Source of the DNA: Maricaulis sp947259345
Lineage (GTDB): Bacteria > Pseudomonadota > Alphaproteobacteria > Caulobacterales > Maricaulaceae
Direction of reading: 5' to 3'
NCBI GenBank assembly: GCA_965217205.1
Contig: OZ244254.1
Location: 3,100,001-3,164,000, forward strand
Length of the DNA: 64,000 bases
Shown here in pieces: positions 26,161 to 35,619 of the stretch. Under the pieces are notes generated by a model. It ran no database searches. It saw only the letters and a program-made list of their open reading frames with translations, and had not been told where the DNA came from. How positions within the stretch are numbered: the stretch's first letter is position 1; every line of letters starts with the position of its first letter. Both the position numbers and the translations under genes were made by a program.

Positions 26161-27326
26161 CCGGGTCGACAGCTACCAGTTTGGGGCATGCGCTGGGACT
26201 GTACCTGCACTGGCCCTATTGCGCGCGGATCTGCCCCTATTGCGATTTCAACGTCTATCGGCCCAAGGGCGATGATGACGCCCTTCTGGACGCCATATTG
26301 GCGGACATGGCGGACTGGCGTGTGCGCACGGGTGACCGCCCGCTCGCCAGCCTCCATCTGGGCGGTGGCACGCCGTCCCTGATGACCCCGACCGCGGTGG
26401 CGCGCGTTCTCGAGACCGCAGAGCGGCTCTGGGGCTTCACGACAGACATCGAGATCGGGTTGGAAGCCAATCCGAACGACCACGTCCGCTTTGCCGGCCT
26501 CGCCGAGGTCGGCGTTCAGCGCCTGTCCCTTGGCGTTCAGAGCTTTGATGACGCCGTGCTGCGCCAGCTTGGGCGTGATCATGACGGCCCGTCTGCCCGT
26601 TCAGCCATAGAATCCGCGCTTGCGGCTTTTGGTCGGGTCTCCGTCGACATGATCTATGCCTGGGCCGGGCAGGATCTGGCGGCCTGGTCCCGCGATCTGG
26701 GTGAGGCGCTGGCGAGCGGGGCCAGCCATGTTTCGGCCTACCAGCTCACGATCGAAGCCGGGACCGCTTTCGGCAAGCGCAGCGCGCGTGGTGAAACGCT
26801 CGCGGTCGATGGTGACAGTGCGGCTGATCTCTATGAGGCGACCCAGGCTCTGTGCGACGCGGCGGGTTTTCCGGCCTACGAAATTTCCAACCATGCGCGG
26901 ACGCCGCAGGATCGCTCGACGCACAACAGGCTCTATTGGGAGGGTGGCGACTGGATTGGTGTCGGGCCCGGAGCACACGGCCGTTTGGGCCATTCGGCCA
27001 AGGGTGGGCGTTTCGCGACAACGGCCTGTCGGCGACCTGCCGATTACATCCGGTCCGTTCAGGAAAGTGGGTCAGGTCTCGCGGCGGACGGGACCGAGCG
27101 GCTGACGGCCCAGGACGATCTGGTCGAACGCGCCTTCCTTGGCCTGCGCATTATTGAAGGTCTCGATCTCGCCCACGTCACAGCCAGTACGGGGTGTGTG
27201 CTCGACGCCGCCGGTATCACGCAAATGATCGAAGCCGGCATGCTCGAGCAGGACGGGTTACGATTGCGGCTGAGCGCCAGAGGGCGCTTGCTCGCCGACC
27301 GGGTCACGCGGGAGATTTTGCCGTAG
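26157..27326 (+). CDS. hemW: Radical SAM haem chaperone HemW (HemN-like)
   Basis: Radical SAM protein of the HemN family; HemW members deliver haem and lack coproporphyrinogen oxidase activity. The 389-residue product has the 4Fe-4S motif Cys22-X3-Cys26-X2-Cys29 (WPYCARICPYCDF) and HLGGGTPSLM, and a short N-terminus without the extra HemN residues, which favours HemW. It starts with GTG overlapping the rdgB stop. Its stop is 3 nt from the stop of the convergent lpoA-like gene. Confidence 0.92.
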   Translation: MTGSTATSLGHALGLYLHWPYCARICPYCDFNVYRPKGDDDALLDAILADMADWRVRTGDRPLASLHLGGGTPSLMTPTAVARVLETAERLWGFTTDIEIGLEANPNDHVRFAGLAEVGVQRLSLGVQSFDDAVLRQLGRDHDGPSARSAIESALAAFGRVSVDMIYAWAGQDLAAWSRDLGEALASGASHVSAYQLTIEAGTAFGKRSARGETLAVDGDSAADLYEATQALCDAAGFPAYEISNHARTPQDRSTHNRLYWEGGDWIGVGPGAHGRLGHSAKGGRFATTACRRPADYIRSVQESGSGLAADGTERLTAQDDLVERAFLGLRIIEGLDLAHVTASTGCVLDAAGITQMIEAGMLEQDGLRLRLSARGRLLADRVTREILP

Positions 27327-27329
27327 GGC

Positions 27330-28682
27330 CTAGAAGGCCTCTTGGGGCTCAAAAGTCAGCGGGGCCGGCTCGATTTCACGCAGGCCGCGCGAGCGCATCT
27401 CATAGATGGCCAGACCCCGTTCAATCAGCCCGGTTTCGCGGAAGCGGAACAGCCCGTCCGCGCCCAGGAAGCCCTGGTCTTCCTCGATGGCTTCGCGGGT
27501 AAAGCCACGCTCGCCGCCGTCGAGATGGGCGGCCAGGCTCATTGCGTCATAGGCGAGGCTGGCAATCCGAGAGGGTTCGCCGCCGAAACTGGCTTCATAG
27601 GCGGTTTCGAAAGCCGTGCGTGCATTCAGGTCCGGCCCGGCAAACCAGCCGCCATGCAGGGCTGGCTCACGCAGCAGATCCGGGTCATTCCACAGGCCCG
27701 TGCCGAGAAAGCGAACAACAAGCGGGTCGACGGCCTGGGAAATCAGAAGCGGGCCAAGCGAACGCAGGCGCGTCCCGCCCTCGGGCAGAATGACCGCCTG
27801 GAAGGGGGCTTCCGGATCCGGAGCCCACGTCTGTTGGCGCAGCTCGTCGGCTTCCTCCGGGGTCAGCGGTTCGAACACGCCCTCGGCCAGCCGGGCCGAG
27901 GCCCGGGCCATGGCTTCGACATCGCCTGTGTAAAAGCTTTCGGCAGCAATATAGCCGCCGGTCAGGGCAGCATTGTCCGCGAGCGCCGAATAGACCGCCA
28001 TGCCATACCGGTTTTGTGGGCCCAGATAGGCGAAACGTTCGACGCCCTGGCGCGTCGCATACTCAACGATGCGGGCGACCTCGATCTCCGGCGGGAAGCT
28101 CATCAGATAGACGCCATTGCCGGCGACGGTCGTGTCCGTCGTAAAGGCGATGACCGGAATATCGGCCTGGCGGGCAACCTGTCCGGCCGCCTGAACGGCA
28201 GGTCCGAACAGCGGGCCGATAATGATGTCCGCGCCGTCTTCGACGGCCGCCTGTGCGGCAGATCGGGCACCCTGTGGCGTGCCTTGCGTGTCTTTGGGGA
28301 TCAAAAGCAGATTGCCGCTACCACGTTCAAAAAGGGCCAGTTCGGCGGCGCGGAGCAGGCGCAGCGCTTCAGAGCGTGCCCCTGAATTATCGGCGGAGAA
28401 CGGGAGCAATACAGCAACGCGAGCGATGTCACGGTCGGCCATGTGCGGCGGGACAAGACCGGTTGCGACGGGTTCTTCAACCGGATCCGGCTTGTCCTCG
28501 ACTGGCTCGTCGATCACCGGTTCAGGCGGCGTGATCACGGGTTGCGGCGGCGGCGTTGTCTGGGTTGTGCCGCATGCTGCCAGGGCCCCGACGAGGCCGA
28601 TGACAGCGAGGCAGCGCACGGCCCGGCTTTGTGCCAAAGTGTCAAATGACAGCGCGATACGTGATTTGAAGACTGGAAGCAT
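27330..28682 (-). CDS. LpoA-like penicillin-binding-protein activator lipoprotein
   Basis: An outer-membrane lipoprotein with a periplasmic-binding-protein-like domain (type I PBP/LppC family), expected to activate a peptidoglycan synthase. It has a lipobox LAAC preceded by VIGLVGALA, a Pro/Glu-rich linker, then VAVLLPFSADNSGARSEALR and DIIIGPLFGPAVQAAGQVAR. Two starts are possible. The ATG at 28682 overlaps the rsmI start codon and gives a long n-region; a GTG at 28619 gives a compact signal peptide (MRCLAVIGLVGALAACG). Next to rsmI and yraN, as lpoA is in enterobacteria. Confidence 0.86.
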   Translation of the reverse strand: MLPVFKSRIALSFDTLAQSRAVRCLAVIGLVGALAACGTTQTTPPPQPVITPPEPVIDEPVEDKPDPVEEPVATGLVPPHMADRDIARVAVLLPFSADNSGARSEALRLLRAAELALFERGSGNLLLIPKDTQGTPQGARSAAQAAVEDGADIIIGPLFGPAVQAAGQVARQADIPVIAFTTDTTVAGNGVYLMSFPPEIEVARIVEYATRQGVERFAYLGPQNRYGMAVYSALADNAALTGGYIAAESFYTGDVEAMARASARLAEGVFEPLTPEEADELRQQTWAPDPEAPFQAVILPEGGTRLRSLGPLLISQAVDPLVVRFLGTGLWNDPDLLREPALHGGWFAGPDLNARTAFETAYEASFGGEPSRIASLAYDAMSLAAHLDGGERGFTREAIEEDQGFLGADGLFRFRETGLIERGLAIYEMRSRGLREIEPAPLTFEPQEAF

Positions 28683-29577
28683 GACCGAAACATCCCGGGA
28701 AATTCAAGGCGAAGCTATCCGCCACGGCGGCAAGGGGCAAGCGCTCGGACCGGGCCTCTACCTCGTTTCCACGCCGATCGGCAATCTGCGTGACATCACC
28801 TTGCGGGCATTGGACGTGCTGGGCGGTGTCGATCGTGTTCTGGCTGAGGATACGCGGGTTACGCGGCGCCTGCTTGATGCCTATGGCTTGCGGGTCGAGC
28901 TGACCGCCTACCATGATCACAACGGTGAACGTGTCAGGCCCGGCATTCTCGCCGATCTGCGCGAGGGCGCGCGGGTCGCGCTGGTCTCCGATGCGGGTAC
29001 ACCGCTCGTCTCCGACCCGGGCTACAAGCTGGCGCGTGAGGCTATCGACGACAATGTGCCGGTCATTGCCATCCCCGGTGCCTCTGCTGTCCTGGCCGCG
29101 CTCGCGATCGCGGGCTTGCCAACCGATTGTTTCACCTTCGCCGGCTTCCCGCCGCAAAAAACCGGCCCGCGTGAAGCCTGGCTAGAACCCTTCCGCCACG
29201 TACCGGGCAGCCTTGTTTTCTATGAGGGCGTGTCGCGCCTCCCGGCCATGCTTGCAAGTCTGGCCAAGGTGCTGGGCGATCGGCCGGCGGCTGTGTGCCG
29301 CGAGCTGACCAAGCTGCATGAAGAGGCCCGGCGCGGCAACCTGTCCGACCTGGCGACCCATTATGCCGAAGCCGGTCCGCCGCGCGGTGAAGTCGTGATT
29401 GTGGTTGGTCCACCTGCGGCCGATGACTGGGATGCCGGAAAGGTCGACACCGCCTTGCGGGCCGCGCTTGAGGATATGCGGGTCAAGGAGGCCGCAAGCC
29501 ACGTTGCCGAGGCCTCCGGCTGGTCGCGCCGGGATGTCTATGCCCGGGCCCTGGCGCTCAAGGGCGAGGACCGGTGA
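28681..29577 (+). CDS. rsmI: 16S rRNA 2'-O-ribose C1402 methyltransferase RsmI
   Basis: Methylates the ribose of C1402 in the decoding centre of 16S rRNA using SAM. The 298-residue product has the tetrapyrrole-methylase fold signatures LYLVSTPIGNLRDITLRAL, LAEDTRVTRRLL, ALVSDAGTPLVSDPGYKLA and VIAIPGASAVLAALAIAGLP. ATG at 28681 has GGAAGC before it; longer frames upstream run antisense through the lpoA-like gene. The start codon overlaps the ATG of the divergent gene on the other strand. Its stop overlaps the yraN GTG (GTGA). Confidence 0.96.
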   Translation: MTETSREIQGEAIRHGGKGQALGPGLYLVSTPIGNLRDITLRALDVLGGVDRVLAEDTRVTRRLLDAYGLRVELTAYHDHNGERVRPGILADLREGARVALVSDAGTPLVSDPGYKLAREAIDDNVPVIAIPGASAVLAALAIAGLPTDCFTFAGFPPQKTGPREAWLEPFRHVPGSLVFYEGVSRLPAMLASLAKVLGDRPAAVCRELTKLHEEARRGNLSDLATHYAEAGPPRGEVVIVVGPPAADDWDAGKVDTALRAALEDMRVKEAASHVAEASGWSRRDVYARALALKGEDR

Positions 29578-29957
29578 GCCGGGCCCGGCGGCAGGCGGAA
29601 TCCCGCGGCCGATGGGCTGAATGGCTGGCCATGGGCTGGCTGCTTTGCAAGGGCTACCAATTGCTCGATCATCGGGCCCGCACGGCAGCCGGAGAAATCG
29701 ATCTGGTCGCCCGGCGCGGTGAGTATCTCGTTTTTATTGAGGTGAAGGCGCGCGCTAGCGTGCAGGCCGCGCTGGAGTCCATCGGACCGAGACAGCGCGG
29801 CCGGATCACGCGAGCCGCCTCGCTCTGGCGAGCGCGCCGGCCCGACCTTCAGGCCCTGCACTTGAGATATGATCTTGTTCTCATTGTGCCTGGGCGCTGG
29901 CCCCAGCACAGACACGCTGCCTGGGTGCCGGGAGACGGTGCCCGTGATCTGCTTTGA
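29574..29957 (+). CDS. YraN/UPF0102 nuclease-like protein
   Basis: A 127-residue protein with the restriction-endonuclease-like core of UPF0102: GRWAEWLAMGWLLCKGYQLL, then GEIDLVARRGEYLVFIEVKAR with the E-I-D and E-V-K catalytic-type residues intact. Its cellular role is not established. It starts with GTG overlapping the rsmI stop, the same order as yraL-yraN in enterobacteria. Confidence 0.9.
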   Translation: MSRARRQAESRGRWAEWLAMGWLLCKGYQLLDHRARTAAGEIDLVARRGEYLVFIEVKARASVQAALESIGPRQRGRITRAASLWRARRPDLQALHLRYDLVLIVPGRWPQHRHAAWVPGDGARDLL

Positions 29958-30067
29958 CAGCGCGGCTCGAATGGGTTCGTGCTTGGCTCCAGCGCTGCGA
30001 CTTGCCATGGTAGTGCGTCTGCAATTGACCAAGCTGGGGCGCGGGCGATTCGACAGGAGTTTCGAGC

Positions 30068-30760
30068 ATGGCCGACCGACTTTCCACGCTGTCCATCTTG
30101 CTGTTCGCCGGCCTGGCCGGGCTTGTCCCTGCGGCCTGTAGCTCGGTTGGATCGATCAATGAAGAGCGATCCATCGGGCGTCAGCTCGATGACACCAATG
30201 CCTCGGTCGCGATCAAGTCCGCCATGCTTCGCTCGGAAGGTTTCGCGCTGGACGGGGTGGATGTCGAGGTGACAGAGGGCATTGCGCTTCTGACTGGCCG
30301 TGTGCCGCGTGAGGATGATCGCTTGATGGCGGAATGTCTCGCCTGGTCATCGGTGGCGGTCCGAAACGTCGCCAATGAGATCGAAATCGGCAGCGGCCAG
30401 GGGTTCCGCGACCGGGCCCGTGACGCAGAGATTACGGCGCGCGTGAATGGTCGGCTTATCTCCGACCGTGCCGTCCGCTCCATCAATTTTAACGTCGAAA
30501 CCCGCAATGGGCGCGTTTACTTGCTGGGCGTCGCACGCAATCGCGGCGAGCTAGAACGCGCCAGTTCCCATGCCGCGCTGGTCGAAGGCGTGCAGGAGGT
30601 CGTCTCCTATGTGCGGATCTCCGGGGTTCCGACCAATCTGCCGGCCCGCGGCGAGCGCCGCGCCGAAGCGTGTGCGGGTGAAGCCAATCCCGGGGTTGAA
30701 TCCGGCGGCGGCGCGCCTAACTCCGGTCCGCAATTGCTGGGTGGACCGGAGACGAGATGA
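30068..30760 (+). CDS. BON-domain lipoprotein (DolP/YraP-like)
   Basis: A 230-residue outer-membrane lipoprotein: signal peptide with lipobox PAAC at about residue 24, then two BON domains (about residues 45-110 and 118-185), the second with DRAVRSINFNVETRNGRVYL. A disordered Gly/Pro/Ala-rich tail of about 35 residues follows. DolP-type proteins bind anionic phospholipid at division sites and support envelope integrity. The gene order rsmI-yraN-BON matches the enterobacterial yra cluster. It overlaps gshB by 4 nt (ATGA). Confidence 0.88.
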   Translation: MADRLSTLSILLFAGLAGLVPAACSSVGSINEERSIGRQLDDTNASVAIKSAMLRSEGFALDGVDVEVTEGIALLTGRVPREDDRLMAECLAWSSVAVRNVANEIEIGSGQGFRDRARDAEITARVNGRLISDRAVRSINFNVETRNGRVYLLGVARNRGELERASSHAALVEGVQEVVSYVRISGVPTNLPARGERRAEACAGEANPGVESGGGAPNSGPQLLGGPETR

Positions 30761-31707
30761 TGACATGGCGTGTTGCGGTCCAGATGGACCCGATCGAGAC
30801 GGTCAATGTGGACGCGGACACGACCTTCGCCCTGATGGAAGAAGCCCAGGCCCGTGGCGCCGAGCTCTTCGTCTATCACCCTGATCAGCTGGCCTGGAAT
30901 GAGGGGCGGATCGAGGCGCGGGCCCGTCCGGTGATCGTTCGCCACGTCCAGGGCGAGCATGCCGAGCTCGGTGACGAGCGCATACTTGATCTGGCCCGGG
31001 ATATCGAAGTCGTTCTGATGCGTCAGGACCCGCCCTTCGACATGGCCTATCAGACCGCGGCGCACCTGCTGGAAATGCTCAAGGGTGAGACCCTGGTGCT
31101 CAATGACCCGTTCTGGGTGCGTTCGAGCCCGGAGAAAATCCTGCCGCTTCTGTATCCGGACATCATTCCCCCGACCCTCATCACGCGGGACCTTCCGGCG
31201 TTGACGCGTTTCCGGGACACCCATCGGGACATCATTGTCAAACCGCTCTACGGCAATGGTGGCGCCGGCGTCTTCCGGCTCAAGCCCGGAGACGGGAATT
31301 TCTCCGCCCTGCTTGAGACCTTCTTCGCCCAGTCGCGCGAGCCCGTCATCGCGCAGGCCTTCCTGCCAGACGTGTCGGCGGGCGACAAACGCATCCTGAT
31401 CATTGATGGTGAGCCGGTGGGCGCGATCAACCGCGTCCCGCAAACGGGTGAAACCCGGTCCAACATGCATGTCGGCGGCGTTGCCGAGGCCTCTGATCTG
31501 TCTGACAGCGACTTGCGCATTTGTGACGCGATTGCGCCGGTTCTCAAGGAGCGCGATCTTGTCCTGGTCGGAATTGACGTGATCGGTGATCGCCTGACCG
31601 AGATCAATGTTACCTCCCCGACCGGGGTGCAGGAGCTGAAGCGTTTCTCCGGCATCGATACTTGTGCCGCCTTCTGGGATGCGGTTGCTCGTCGAATCGG
31701 AAACTGA
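30757..31707 (+). CDS. gshB: Glutathione synthetase
   Basis: ATP-grasp ligase that joins gamma-glutamylcysteine and glycine to form glutathione. The 316-residue product has MTWRVAVQMDPIETVNVDAD, LVLNDPFWVRSSPEKILPLL, the ATP-binding IVKPLYGNGGAGVFRL and the metal-binding end DRLTEINVTSPTGVQELKRF, all diagnostic of prokaryotic GshB. The ATG overlaps the preceding lipoprotein stop; a second ATG follows at once. Glutathione made here feeds the glyoxalase at 10.0 kb. Confidence 0.96.
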   Translation: MMTWRVAVQMDPIETVNVDADTTFALMEEAQARGAELFVYHPDQLAWNEGRIEARARPVIVRHVQGEHAELGDERILDLARDIEVVLMRQDPPFDMAYQTAAHLLEMLKGETLVLNDPFWVRSSPEKILPLLYPDIIPPTLITRDLPALTRFRDTHRDIIVKPLYGNGGAGVFRLKPGDGNFSALLETFFAQSREPVIAQAFLPDVSAGDKRILIIDGEPVGAINRVPQTGETRSNMHVGGVAEASDLSDSDLRICDAIAPVLKERDLVLVGIDVIGDRLTEINVTSPTGVQELKRFSGIDTCAAFWDAVARRIGN

Positions 31708-31749
31708 CATTCACACCCTTGACGTGTACTCATTGCTCGTACATGATTT

Positions 31750-31764
31750 GTTCCTGTTTTGATC
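31750..31764 (+). promoter_or_regulatory. Near-match to the alphaproteobacterial LexA box upstream of comM
   Basis: GTTC-N7-GATC at 31750-31764 differs by one base from the alphaproteobacterial SOS consensus GTTC-N7-GTTC. It lies about 150 nt before the comM start in the 31708-31914 gap, which holds no gene. Confidence 0.3.
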
Positions 31765-31914
31765 CGGGCGAATGTCTGCCTGTGGAAAACCCAATGATGC
31801 CGGGTGTTTACCGGTATCGCATTTTTCCGCTTCCGCAGACCTGCGACCGGATGCCGGGGCGCGATACAGGCCGAGCTCTGTGATTCAAACGCCCGGTATG
31901 TCGGGAGATTTGTT

Positions 31915-33453
31915 GTGGCAGCACGAACAAGCTCTGTCGCCTTCCAGGGAGCCGAAGCTCGACTTGTGGATGTGCAGGTACAGGTTGCAGGCGGGTCGCA
32001 GCCGATCTTTTCGATTGTTGGTCTCGCTGACAAGGCGGTCGCCGAAAGCCGGGAGCGCGTCCGGGCCGCCTTCTCTGCGCTGGGGCTGTCACTGCCGTCC
32101 AAGCGGCTGATCGTCAATCTCGCCCCGGCCGACCAGCCCAAGGAGGGCTCGCATTTCGACTTGCCCATTGCGATCGGAGTGTTGGCGGAACTTGATGTCC
32201 TGCCCAAGGATGTGGCGGAGGATTATCTGGCCTTCGGTGAACTAGGCGCCGATGCACGCATTCGCTCAGCGCCTGGCGCCTTGCCGGCGGCGGTTGCGGC
32301 ACACAGTGCAGGGCGCGCGCTGATCTGTCCGGAAGGGTGCGGCCCGGAAGCCGCCTGGGCGGGTGGCGATCTGGCCATCCTGGCGCCGGCGACACTCATT
32401 CAGCTGATCAATCACTTCAAGGGAAGCCAGGTCCTCGACCGGCCCGCGCCCGGTGAACTGATCGAAGCTGGGCCGCAGGTCGATTTACGGCAGGTCAAAG
32501 GTCAGGAGGGTGCAAAGCGAGCCCTCGAGATTGCCGCGGCCGGACACCATAATCTGCTGATGGTTGGTCCGCCCGGCTCCGGCAAGTCCATGCTGGCCGA
32601 GCGCCTGCCCGGTCTTCTGCCACCTTTGACCGCTCCAGAATTGCTCGATGTGTCGATGATCCACTCGGTCGCGGGCTTGCTGGAGCGGGGGCGGCTGACG
32701 CGAAACCGTCCTTTCCGGGCACCGCATCACTCCGCCTCCATGGCTGCAATGGTGGGCGGTGGAAGTCGGGCCAAGCCGGGTGAAGCGTCCCTGGCCCATC
32801 GCGGCGTCCTCTTCCTTGATGAATTGCCGGAATTCCACCCGCAAGTCCTCGACAGCCTCCGACAGCCACTGGAGACTGGCTCCATCACTGTGGCGCGCGC
32901 CAATGCCCACATCGCCTACCCCGCCCGCTTCCAGCTGGTCGCGGCGATGAATCCCTGCCGCTGCGGTGGTGGCGGGAGCGATGGGGCGAGTTGTCGTCGG
33001 GGTGAGCGCTGCGCGATCGACTATCAAGCCCGGATTTCCGGTCCGATGCTGGATCGGATTGATCTGCAGATACAAGTCCCGCCAGTCACGCCTGCCGACC
33101 TTGCTCTGCCGCCGCCCATGGAAGGGACGGCCGAGGCGGCTGCTCGCGTCGCCATCGCCCGCGAAGCCCAGACCGAGCGGGGGTCGCTCAATGCCCACCT
33201 TCCTACCGATCAGCTCGATCATGTCGCGGCGCCGGACCGGGCGGGGGAAAATCTCCTGCAAGAGGCGGCCATGCAGCAATCCCTGACGGCGCGCTCCTAT
33301 CACCGGATCTTGCGGGTGGCGCGCACGATCGCTGATCTGGACGGCCAAGAGGCAGTGCGCCGGCTGCATATTGCCGAAGCTTTGTCTTGTCGCCGTGGTC
33401 TCAATCGGGGGCCGGCCCGTGGGGTTGCTCGCGCGGGCAGTCCGCTTCGCTAG
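31915..33453 (+). CDS. comM: ComM/YifB AAA+ ATPase (Mg-chelatase-like)
   Basis: Hexameric AAA+ helicase; in naturally competent bacteria ComM drives branch migration during uptake-linked recombination. The 512-residue product has an N-terminal Lon-like domain (VGLADKAVAESRERVRAAF), Walker A GPPGSGKSML near residue 219, Walker B VLFLDELPEF, and AMNPCRCGG with the zinc-type cysteine group. The GTG at 31915 has GGGAG 7 nt upstream; a longer frame from 31804 lacks this. Expression may be damage-linked if the upstream LexA-like site is real. Confidence 0.93.
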   Translation: MAARTSSVAFQGAEARLVDVQVQVAGGSQPIFSIVGLADKAVAESRERVRAAFSALGLSLPSKRLIVNLAPADQPKEGSHFDLPIAIGVLAELDVLPKDVAEDYLAFGELGADARIRSAPGALPAAVAAHSAGRALICPEGCGPEAAWAGGDLAILAPATLIQLINHFKGSQVLDRPAPGELIEAGPQVDLRQVKGQEGAKRALEIAAAGHHNLLMVGPPGSGKSMLAERLPGLLPPLTAPELLDVSMIHSVAGLLERGRLTRNRPFRAPHHSASMAAMVGGGSRAKPGEASLAHRGVLFLDELPEFHPQVLDSLRQPLETGSITVARANAHIAYPARFQLVAAMNPCRCGGGGSDGASCRRGERCAIDYQARISGPMLDRIDLQIQVPPVTPADLALPPPMEGTAEAAARVAIAREAQTERGSLNAHLPTDQLDHVAAPDRAGENLLQEAAMQQSLTARSYHRILRVARTIADLDGQEAVRRLHIAEALSCRRGLNRGPARGVARAGSPLR

Positions 33454-33680
33454 GCAGGGCAGGCCTGGCATTGCCAGCGGTCGCGTGGGCCGTGTGAGCT
33501 ACTGACCGATTGGCGTCAGCCTTGATAGCTCGCAAAGCGCCGGGTCCGACCCGGCTCTGCGGAGGCGTCTGTCGCGCCTGAAATTGCACGCTGGGGCGGG
33601 ACTACATACCAGGCCGCGATGACGACGCTTCATTAACCCCGATCGGTTAGAAAACAGACAGATAAAGCCGAGGGTGGATC

Positions 33681-35591
33681 GTGGCCGACGAGCCGGACAA
33701 TCGACACAGCGCAACGGACCCGTCGCGGCCCGACAGTGTCACGCGTCCAAATAGCGCCAATCCCGACCCGTTTGCGTCTCACACCGCCCCCCTGGATGAT
33801 TTGCTGCTGACCGCCCTCGATGCGGCTGGTGAGCTTATCCTTGTGCGCGGCTTTGGCGGTCGGGTCATGTATGTCAATGCCGCCTTCCTGAAGGCCTTCG
33901 GCGGGGAACGGGCCGACTGGGTTGGGCGTTGGTTCTCGGTCGCGCCACCGGTGACCACACAGGATTCACGCCGTTATGAGATGCTGATGCGCACGCGCAG
34001 CGGGGCGATCTGGATCGAATGGGATGAGCGTCTTCTGCCGGGCGATGCCGGCGTGATCTCGGTCGGGCGCGATGTCACGTCACGCCGTGAGGCGCATGAG
34101 GATCTGGAAGCGTCCCAGCGTGCCAAATCCCTCTTCTTTGCCGCCGTGACCCATGAATTGCGCACACCGCTGGCCGGTGCGTTGGGGGTCTCGCGCCTGC
34201 TTGAAGCAACGGCCCTCAAGCCGGACCAGGCCGATTATGTGCGCTCGATCGCGGCCTCTGCGGATCATGCCTTGGCCATGGTCGATGATATTCTGGACCT
34301 GTCCCGACTAGAGGCCGGCCATCTCGAATTGCGTCCGGAACCGGTAGATATCGTTGAACTGGTCCGCGAAACGGTCGAGCTGGCCGCGCCGCGGGCGCAG
34401 GAAAAAGGGCTCGAGATCGGCGTTGTTCATGCCCATGGCGCACCGGTCCAGGTCGCCGGTGATGCTGCCCGGCTCAAGCAGATCCTTTATAATCTCATCG
34501 GCAATGCCGTGAAATTCACCGCTGAGGGTGGCGTCCGCGTCGACATCACCAATGCTCCGGACAGTGAGGGACGGGACCGTCTGGCCCTCGCGGTCAGCGA
34601 CACCGGCCCCGGCATTTCCGAGGCAGACCAGGAAACCCTGTTCGAACATTTTGAACGCGGCGCCGCCGAGCGCAATGGCGCGGAAAGCGGGGCCGGGCTC
34701 GGCTTGGCCATGGTCCGCCGTCTTGCCGATGCCATGAATAGTGCGATGGGCGTGGAAAGCCGTCTGGGGCAAGGCGCGAAATTCTGGCTTATCTTCGATC
34801 TGCCTGTTCTTGCCCTTCGTACAGATCAGCCCATGATGGGACATGCGATCGCGGTGGCGAGTGACAATGCCATGTTGCGGCAAAGCCTCCACGATCAACT
34901 TGTGGCGATGGGGGCTGACGTGAGGGCTATCGAAAGCCCGGATATGCTCGACCTGGCGCGCGGACGCGATCTGCTTTGTGATGCAGATTGGGCTGTGGCG
35001 GCCGAGGCGCGCCGCATCTGGCAGCTGGTGACCCCGTCCGAGAAAGCTCAGCGTGATGATCTCGTGGCGAATGGGCCGGTCAACTGGTTCGTCAAACCCG
35101 TTCGTGCCTTGACCCTGGTGGCACAGCTCACCGGTCGCGAATCCGTCGACGGCGGGACCGAGCCGCCCCGGAACACCGGCGCTGCCACGGCATTCCAGCC
35201 GGATGTCTCCGGCCTTCACCTGCTGGTCGCCGAGGATGATCCGGTCAATGCGCTGATCGCGCGTAAATGCCTGGAGGGGCTCGGTGTTCATGTGACGTCG
35301 GTCGCCAGGGGAGATGCAGCGCTTGAGGCGCTGACTTCACAGGCATTTGATGCCGCCCTGCTGGATCAGCGCATGCCCGGAATGGACGGCCCCGATATTG
35401 CGCGGGCGGCCCGCGATGCGGGGCTCAACCTGCCGCTGATCGCCTTGACCGCCAATGACTCTGAGGCCGACCGCACGATTTGCCTCGGGGCCGGCATGGA
35501 CGAATTCCTGGCCAAGCCGCTCGATGCGGATCAGCTCGCGACCAGCCTGACCCGCTTGTGCCGCCCCGGAAACCGCGCCAGCATGGGCTGA
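33681..35591 (+). CDS. Hybrid sensor histidine kinase with one intact and one degenerate receiver
   Basis: A 636-residue cytoplasmic kinase with no membrane span. Domains: a PAS-like sensor (about residues 38-135), HisKA with phospho-acceptor His158 in VTHELRTPLAG, an HATPase with NLIGNAVKFT, DTGPGISEAD and GAGLGLAMVRRL, a region at about 381-480 that ends in receiver-like WFVKPVRALTL but lacks the aspartate motif, and an intact receiver with Asp562 in LLDQRMPGMDG. The final receiver would pass phosphate to an unseen phosphotransferase. No partner regulator is adjacent. Confidence 0.92.
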   Translation: MADEPDNRHSATDPSRPDSVTRPNSANPDPFASHTAPLDDLLLTALDAAGELILVRGFGGRVMYVNAAFLKAFGGERADWVGRWFSVAPPVTTQDSRRYEMLMRTRSGAIWIEWDERLLPGDAGVISVGRDVTSRREAHEDLEASQRAKSLFFAAVTHELRTPLAGALGVSRLLEATALKPDQADYVRSIAASADHALAMVDDILDLSRLEAGHLELRPEPVDIVELVRETVELAAPRAQEKGLEIGVVHAHGAPVQVAGDAARLKQILYNLIGNAVKFTAEGGVRVDITNAPDSEGRDRLALAVSDTGPGISEADQETLFEHFERGAAERNGAESGAGLGLAMVRRLADAMNSAMGVESRLGQGAKFWLIFDLPVLALRTDQPMMGHAIAVASDNAMLRQSLHDQLVAMGADVRAIESPDMLDLARGRDLLCDADWAVAAEARRIWQLVTPSEKAQRDDLVANGPVNWFVKPVRALTLVAQLTGRESVDGGTEPPRNTGAATAFQPDVSGLHLLVAEDDPVNALIARKCLEGLGVHVTSVARGDAALEALTSQAFDAALLDQRMPGMDGPDIARAARDAGLNLPLIALTANDSEADRTICLGAGMDEFLAKPLDADQLATSLTRLCRPGNRASMG

Positions 35592-35619
35592 CAAAGTCCC
35601 CTGCCGGAGTGGTAAGCCC

